DNA of 23,643 bases. Source: Lingula anatina (lineage: Eukaryota > Brachiopoda > Lingulata > Lingulida > Lingulidae). This document shows, in pieces, positions 18,182 through 23,643 of the stretch (position 1 is the stretch's first letter; every line of letters starts with the position of its first letter). Made by a program: the position numbers and the translations under genes. Below the pieces are notes generated by a model. It did no database searches. It saw only the letters and a list, made by a program, of their open reading frames with translations, and was not told the origin of the DNA. Where the stretch lies: assembly GCF_001039355.2 (NCBI RefSeq), contig NW_019775635.1:122331-145973 (forward strand), in the 5' to 3' direction.

Positions 18182-19219
18182 GGCAAGCAATAATTATGTC
18201 GATTTTTTTTTATTTGAACATTTTACGAGCCGCGTTCCCTAATTGAATAAACAATGATAATTTTGTCAGAGAACAAATTCAAGGACTTTTGAGTCTCTAA
18301 ATCAACTATATTTAAGACTTTAATTGTAATCAAGAGTAAGGACGAGTGCTGATAACCATTGGCAAAGTGCCCATCGTCAAATTTTTAAAATAATTTTATA
18401 TTATAAAGTTTATGCATACATTTGTTGGGTGAAAAAATATTATTTGGTTTGAGGCATCGTAACTTAGTATTTTTAATGAGTTATATGTGTGGGGGGGGTA
18501 GCCAGATTTACCTGTTGTATGCAGTCTAATGAATCAGAGCAACTTGTTTCAGCATATATATTACATACATGATTTTTCCTAATGAAACTTGTCTTGGTGT
18601 GTAAAAAAGAGTTATATGTTAAATACTTGTGGTGTGGCACAAGTAAATGGGAAAGTAATTGTTTTTTTTTTTTTTAATCCTAGAGAAGAGAGGGAGGGGT
18701 GGTGTATTATGGTATTTTCTCGCAGAAGCCATCACTGATTTCACTTAACTATATAATAGTCTTGTAACTAGGAAAACTTGTTTCAGTGTATTTATTAATT
18801 TTATATAACTTTTCTCACAGACCAGCATTTGTTGGTCTAAATAATTGTATTGTTAACCAATACACATTTTGTAAAAGGCTCTAAGGAATAGTAAAAAATG
18901 CTAAAAGCAAAAGGCTGTTATAGTAACAACAAAAAATCATGTGTAAAAGCACCCTAAACAGCTATTTGGAATGTTTCCATTAATCATAAAATAAACAAGG
19001 TATAAATTGTACCAAAATAATGATAAGATAAAAGTAAAAACTGAATGAAAATATAGTACACATAATAACAGTTATGGCCAATAATCTAAAAATCACCTAA
19101 AAAGTACTTCATATATGATTATGTATGTGGTAAAGACCTTGTATACAATGCAATGCAAGAGTAATTTATACAAAATATACAAATATTAGAATAGAAAATG
19201 TATAAGAAACAATAGACAA

Positions 19220-19723
19220 TTAATCAGATGTGCTGTCCAAAACACTCTCTGTCTCGCTAATACTGTTACCACTTGATGTTGGTAAATGCAAGGCATCCAA
19301 ACAGCCTTCTCCACAACATAATTTTTGATTGTATCCCTGCCTCATGGCAAACCCCATATACCACAGGACTGAAGTGATATGTGCACAACTTCCAACTGTC
19401 TTGGAACCTGCTTTACACTGGCAGTACCAGCCACTGATGGGTCTAGTTTTGCTATGGGAGGTCTGAATCCATAATGTGTACTGGTGGCTAGATGTGTGCC
19501 TTAATTAACTATTTTGGCTCTGATTAAATCAGGTGCATCCTTGCATACACTGATTTCAAACTAGCCATCTAGCAGATGCTCATCAGTATATTGGCTAGCT
19601 TGCTTTATCTGGTAAACTTCTGGTAATTATTATAGGCTGTTGGTCTCTTGTTTGGACTATTTACCAAGTCAATAGGTTTTCACTGATCTCCTTGAAAAAT
19701 AAAGCCATTCATAGCATTTGGTG
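19220..19723 (-). pseudogene. Broken SWIM zinc-finger protein coding sequence (C-terminal part)
   Basis: Read on the minus strand, the last 93 sense codons (19498 down to 19223, stop TAA at 19222-19220) are open and contain GWYCQCKAGSKTVGSCAHIT: a CxCx9CxH zinc-ligand set, the SWIM signature, followed by SVLWYMGFAM. SWIM fingers occur in MuDR-type transposases and various host proteins. Upstream, coding-like peptide continues through lesions: a frameshift near 19503 (APDLIRAKIVN / RHTSSHQYTLWIQ), an in-frame TAG at 19563-19561, a frameshift near 19618 (RPTAYNNYQK / VYQIKQASQYTDEH), and a TGA at 19682-19680 (NGFIFQGDQ / KPIDLVN). The joins are single bases, so introns cannot explain them. From memory, similar SWIM proteins are abundant in echinoderm, cnidarian and lancelet gene sets, often as uncharacterised or transposon-linked proteins. 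It ends upstream at the target site of the foldback element. Confidence 0.78.
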
Positions 19724-19727
19724 ATAA

Positions 19728-22384
19728 TAGTCCGGTTGCTTAGGGCAAAAAAATTGCCAAATCGTGACACAGCGGATAAAAGCACCAAATTTTGCATGTG
19801 GGTACCTTTTGACATACTAAATCAAATTAGAGCCGTAGCCCACGGAAAAAAATTACCGTTTGGCTAAAAAATCCAAAATGGCCACCAATTTTTGAAATTT
19901 TGTAGAAATACATACATATCTATGTTGATTTTTACCAAATTAAGTATTTTCTCAATGTTTTCTACATCCTTATTACCCATATTATGCATAAGTGTCAGAT
20001 AACAAACTAGTGTCCTTGGACTTATTGAAAAAGATGGCCGCCGTATGGCATAGGAATACTGGAACATGTACAAGGGTTTGCAACTAACTAGTGTCAACTA
20101 GGAAGATGCATTGCCCACTATCTAATTAATTTTGTTTCTTATTACACAAATAATATATTTGTGGTGAGTAACTAACCTTTATTCACAGGCAATTCGAGAA
20201 AAATCCAAGATGGCCCCAATATCAAAGGAATACTAGTATACACATAGGGCTTCTTCTGCCATGGAGATATAATATTAATTGATAAATTAGGTTTGTTTCT
20301 GAGTATTTTCCACATCTTTTTAATTCACATAATACATATGTGATGAGAATGTTGTGTATCCTTTTGAAAACTAAACAAAACAAAATGGCTGCCATTAGCC
20401 ATAGAAGGTGGGGTTCAGTTAATACCTGCGAGAGATAGGCTTACAAAAAAAATGAAGCTGAATTCAGTTGTTTTTCTGTTTTTTTTTAGTATTGTTATCC
20501 CATGATACATATCTGTTAGGTAACTTATGTCCATATTTTATCATTTTGGGGAAATCCAAGATAGCCTTCTTTTCCCCATAGGAAAACTGGTGCATTAGAT
20601 TTTATAGGCACTTCTACGGCAAATGAGGGTAATCATGATATTTTTTCAAAATACTTAAGGGTATACACTTGTTACCCACCAGATAGATATCTAAAAGTCC
20701 AAAAAAGAATGTGGGAAATACCGAGAAACAAAATTCATTTTATATTGAACCCAATGTCTCTCTGGCAGTAGTTGACTGAATTGCAGCAATCTTGAATTTT
20801 CTCAAATACGCAAGATGCACACTTGCTACACACCAGATTTATAAAGAGTAAGGTTAATAAGGATGTCAACATGTTTAAACATCAAAGGCTTTATTTCATG
20901 TTGGAATCAATGTCTGAACTGTTCTATTAATTGACACCTATGTGCATTTGAATGATATATTCCTATGACAACTGGCAGCTATCTTGGGTTTTCGCCGAAT
21001 AATACTCAAGGATGCATACACTTTCAAAACACATAGAGTCTTTCATAAGGATAAATAGGATATGAAGAACATTTAAAAACGACCCAAAGTTAACTACATT
21101 TAAATCGCACTCAGTGTATCTCTAGCATTATTTGATTATGTGTTCGAATATTCTAATGACAAAAGGCAGACGTCTTGAATTTTTTCAGAATACCCAAAGA
21201 TACACACATGCTACAGACCAGGTATACATCATAGGAGTAATAATAAATGGAATGAAAAACATAAATTATTTTTAAAACAAACCCATGGAAATGTAATTGT
21301 ATAATGAACCATATGTCTCTCTAGCAGCAATTAAAACCCACCCATTAGTATTCCTATGTTAAATTGTAGGTATCTTTTTCTCAGAATATCCAAGGATGCA
21401 CACTATTTACCCACCAGATATATATCATAGGACTAATAAGGATGGGCAAAACTTGATAAGCAAACACAAATTCACCCTGGTTGTAGATGAAAAGCCATGG
21501 AAGTGCAGTTGTAATTCCAGTAGTATTCCTATGGGCAGTGACGGCCATCTTGGGTTGTCTCAAAATGATCAAATATGCACATTTATTACCTGCTAGATAT
21601 GCATCACAGTGTAATAATAATGTGTAAAACACTAAAAAATAAACTGAATTTGATATTGAATTAGCTGGCATTAGTTCCAACCCTTTGTAATACTAGAAGT
21701 ATTCCTATTACATATGACGGCCATCTTGGATTTTCCCAAAATGCCCAAGAATACTGTTAGTTACTCACCACATACATATTGTGTGGGTAGAAAGGATGTG
21801 GAAAACACTCAGAAACCAGCTTAATTTGATAGTGAAAAACTAATCTTTCCAGTTGCCATTAGTTGAATCCCCCATATACTAGAATTCCTGTGGCACATGG
21901 CAGCCATCTTGGATTTTCCAAAATGCCCAAGAACACTTCGTAGTTACTCACCACAAAAATATTATGTGAGTAACAAAGATCTGAGAAACAGACTTAATTT
22001 GATAGTGGACAACCTATCGTTCTAGCTGGTAATAGTTGTGCACTAGTATTCATATGGCTGTTTCTATGGCAAATGACAGCCATCTTGGATTTTTTTCAAA
22101 AAGTCCAAGGGGACTTGTTTGCTATCTGACATATATGAATAAAATGGGTAATAAGGGTGTGGAAAACTCTGAGAAAATAATTTATTTGATAAAAATCAAC
22201 AGGTATGTACATATTTCTAAAGAATTCAATAAATTGGCGGCCATTTTGGATTTTTTGGCCAAACGGAAAATTTTTTCCGTGGGCTACGGCTCTAATTTGA
22301 TTTAGAATGTTAAAAGGTACCCACATGCAAAATTTGGTGCTTTTATCCGCCGTGTCACGATTTTTTCCTTAAGCCACCGGACTA
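19728..22384. mobile_element. Foldback-type element with inverted arrays of ~176-bp repeats (2657 bp)
   Basis: The ends are TAGTCCGGTTGCTTAGGG and CTTAAGCCACCGGACTA, with ATAA on both sides (19724-19727, 22385-22388), a possible 4-bp target duplication. The outer ~170 bases are a near-identical inverted repeat (shared GGATAAAAGCACCAAATTTT, GCATGTGGGTACCTTTT, TTAGAGCCGTAGCCCACGG). Inward, both arms are tandem arrays: cores of the AAGATGGC type on the left at 19875, 20031, 20207, 20382, 20558, and their complements on the right at 20783, 20974, 21165, 21366, 21540, 21716, 21899, 22075, 22236. The axis is near 20620. No transposase frame is present, so it is non-autonomous. Sea-urchin TU elements are known foldback transposons with repeat-built arms, but theirs have ~15-bp outer repeats, so this appears to be a different family. 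Confidence 0.85.
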
Positions 22385-22388
22385 ATAA

Positions 22389-23500
22389 ATAAAAGAAAAA
22401 AAAACTCTACAAAGCTATTATGAGTAGTGCTGGTGTAGAAGATTAGGTCATAAGTAACAAAACTAGGGTGTGAGTGATGGAGCCTTTTATTTTACTTTTT
22501 ATGCAAAATAGACGTAAAAGGGGATATTTACACAACAATTTTGGTTGTACAAAATATACTTTCATGCCCATTAGAGGGGTTGGGTCAAGCCACCCTTATG
22601 TGTAGAGGTCTATTACAGCATGGGTCTCTATATAAAGTAGGAGCCATGTACCACAATGTACATCTGCTATTATGATAATTAATATAACTTTGGATATCTG
22701 AAGCACATTTTCCATTTAATCTTTCTTAATCCTAAAAAAGAAGAATGGAAATAAGATATCCTTACTGTATTTGGACTCTATTTCCTATCCATTTTTCTTT
22801 TTTTTTTTTTTTTTTTTTTTGATAGCATGCATTACATGAAAATGACTTTTCTTATTTTGGTTGCAATTGAAAATATTTTACTGACTCTAACCCCTATTTT
22901 CCTTTCAAAGGCCTAATTTTTTTTTTTTTTTTTTGGGGGGTGGGGGGTTGTTCTTTTTGTACAAAAGATTCAATGTATCTACCTAGCCATCCTTTGTAAG
23001 CATGTAGCAGCTACCTCATGGCAGGAATAAACATGACCAACTGCTGGCATATGGACTGAAAATGCCCCTATTTAGTTTGAGTACATATCAAGCCCAACCC
23101 TCAGACAAGCTGATTTTCACATATATCTCAACTTATATTCATGTCTTTTCAACCGTGAAAAATTACCTTGTCTGAGGCAGGGGCTTATATAAAAAATGAA
23201 CATCTTTTATCCTAAGGTCACTGTGAGATTCTTCTTTCAATCAGCACTACATGTACGAATAAAGCAATCAAAATATTGATCACAAACAATGATTGGCCAC
23301 TTATTGCCTTTCTTTTTTACACGGGCACCTTCCGTACCCAATTACAAAATTTCACAGTTGTCACCTACTATTACTATAGATATGTAGCATTGTTCTTCAG
23401 AACCCCCCTAAAACACACGTTTTCATGAATATTTGACAAGGTCATTTTGATCTTAATTTTTTATATTTCAAATTCCGCGCCCCTTAGCATGTCCCACGCC
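22389..23500. other. Non-coding stretch with poly-T and poly-G tracts
   Basis: T runs at about 22797-22820 and 22917-22934, the latter followed by G-rich GGGGGGTGGGGGG. TATA-like strings occur (22629, 23187), but no gene follows that I can support. Confidence 0.55.
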
Positions 23501-23558
23501 CCTAGGATGTCGCGGCGCCCGCGCCTAGACTATAGGATGTCGCGGCGCCCGCGCCTAG
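23474..23558. repeat. CpG-rich 30-bp tandem duplication
   Basis: TAGGATGTCGCGGCGCCCGC plus GCCTAG occurs at 23503-23528 and again, unchanged, at 23533-23558. A diverged earlier unit (CGCGCCCCTTAGCATGTC) sits at 23476-23493. It forms an island of CG dinucleotides in otherwise AT-rich sequence. Confidence 0.92.
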
Positions 23559-23643
23559 TAAGATTTTTTATAAGGTATTATTATAATGAGACATTAAGGT
23601 AGATATAAATAGAACAGGTGGTGGGTAGAGAGAAGAAGTTAGG

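Larger units (their letters stand above)
16294..19219. other. Non-coding stretch, possible distal 3' UTR then intergenic
   Basis: AT-rich, with no recognisable exon on either strand. It contains poly-T tracts (16976, 18661), a TA/GA microsatellite at 17120-17153, a diverged relative of the copy-A insertion at ~17857-18131, and candidate AATAAA signals at 16710, 18176 and 18246. Confidence 0.5.

Noticed and set aside
19864-20097. Minus-strand 77-codon frame and the + strand 89-codon frame at 22036-22305, which encode similar peptides
   Set aside because: The similarity arises because they lie at mirror positions in the foldback arms; the peptides are not shared with other repeat units as intact frames.
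21381-21680. 99-codon minus-strand frame, longest non-MyD88 frame in the foldback element
   Set aside because: It spans part of two repeat units without recognisable transposase or other motif, and equivalent units do not keep the frame open.
22629-22637. TATATAAAG as a core promoter
   Set aside because: TATA-like strings are common in this AT-rich sequence and no exon or initiator follows.

Overview
This window is AT-rich eukaryotic DNA with short exons, GT-AG introns, many microsatellites and many small palindromic transposons. The only convincing intact coding signal is the 3' part of a MyD88 gene (Toll/IL-1 receptor adaptor) on the + strand, in five exons between 11061 and 14308. The animal is most likely a marine deuterostome, probably a sea urchin or other echinoderm. 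That is inference from the MyD88 sequence, the general sequence character and the repeat load, and it is not proven by any single marker.

Layout. 1-315: a relic transposon fragment, then a compact 120-bp palindromic MITE flanked by TTAA. 315-2880: non-coding, with a CT/CA microsatellite and a deleted MITE. 2881-9133: two copies of a ~2.8-3.1 kb unit in direct orientation (A 2881-6006, B 6303-9133) separated by a ~300-bp unique spacer; each copy carries the same 258-bp MITE flanked by TAA. A diverged fragment of the unit (C 9602-9852) lacks that MITE and shows the empty site. 10104-12447: three related elements of a second TAA-flanked family, inside the MyD88 introns and just upstream. 11061-14308: MyD88 intermediate-domain exons, three TIR exons, and an unusual 131-residue C-terminal extension ending in a lysine-rich tail. 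14309-19219: probable long 3' UTR and intergenic DNA, with a 28-bp tandem array and a 255-bp MITE. 19220-19723, minus strand: a broken SWIM zinc-finger coding sequence. 19728-22384: a 2.66-kb foldback-type element whose arms are inverted arrays of ~176-bp repeats, each with a core resembling a YY1 site. 22385-23643: non-coding, poly-T tracts, and a CpG-rich 30-bp tandem duplication.

Function. The visible MyD88 segment has the residues expected for Toll/TLR signalling through its TIR domain (Box 1, BB loop with Pro, Box 3 FW). The N-terminal death domain, which recruits IRAK/Pelle-type kinases, is not seen in the window. Its exon(s) probably lie upstream of base 1, which would make that intron longer than 11 kb and place the A/B duplication inside it. 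Everything else is best read as mobile or repeated DNA. I see no tRNA, rRNA, CRISPR array or operon.
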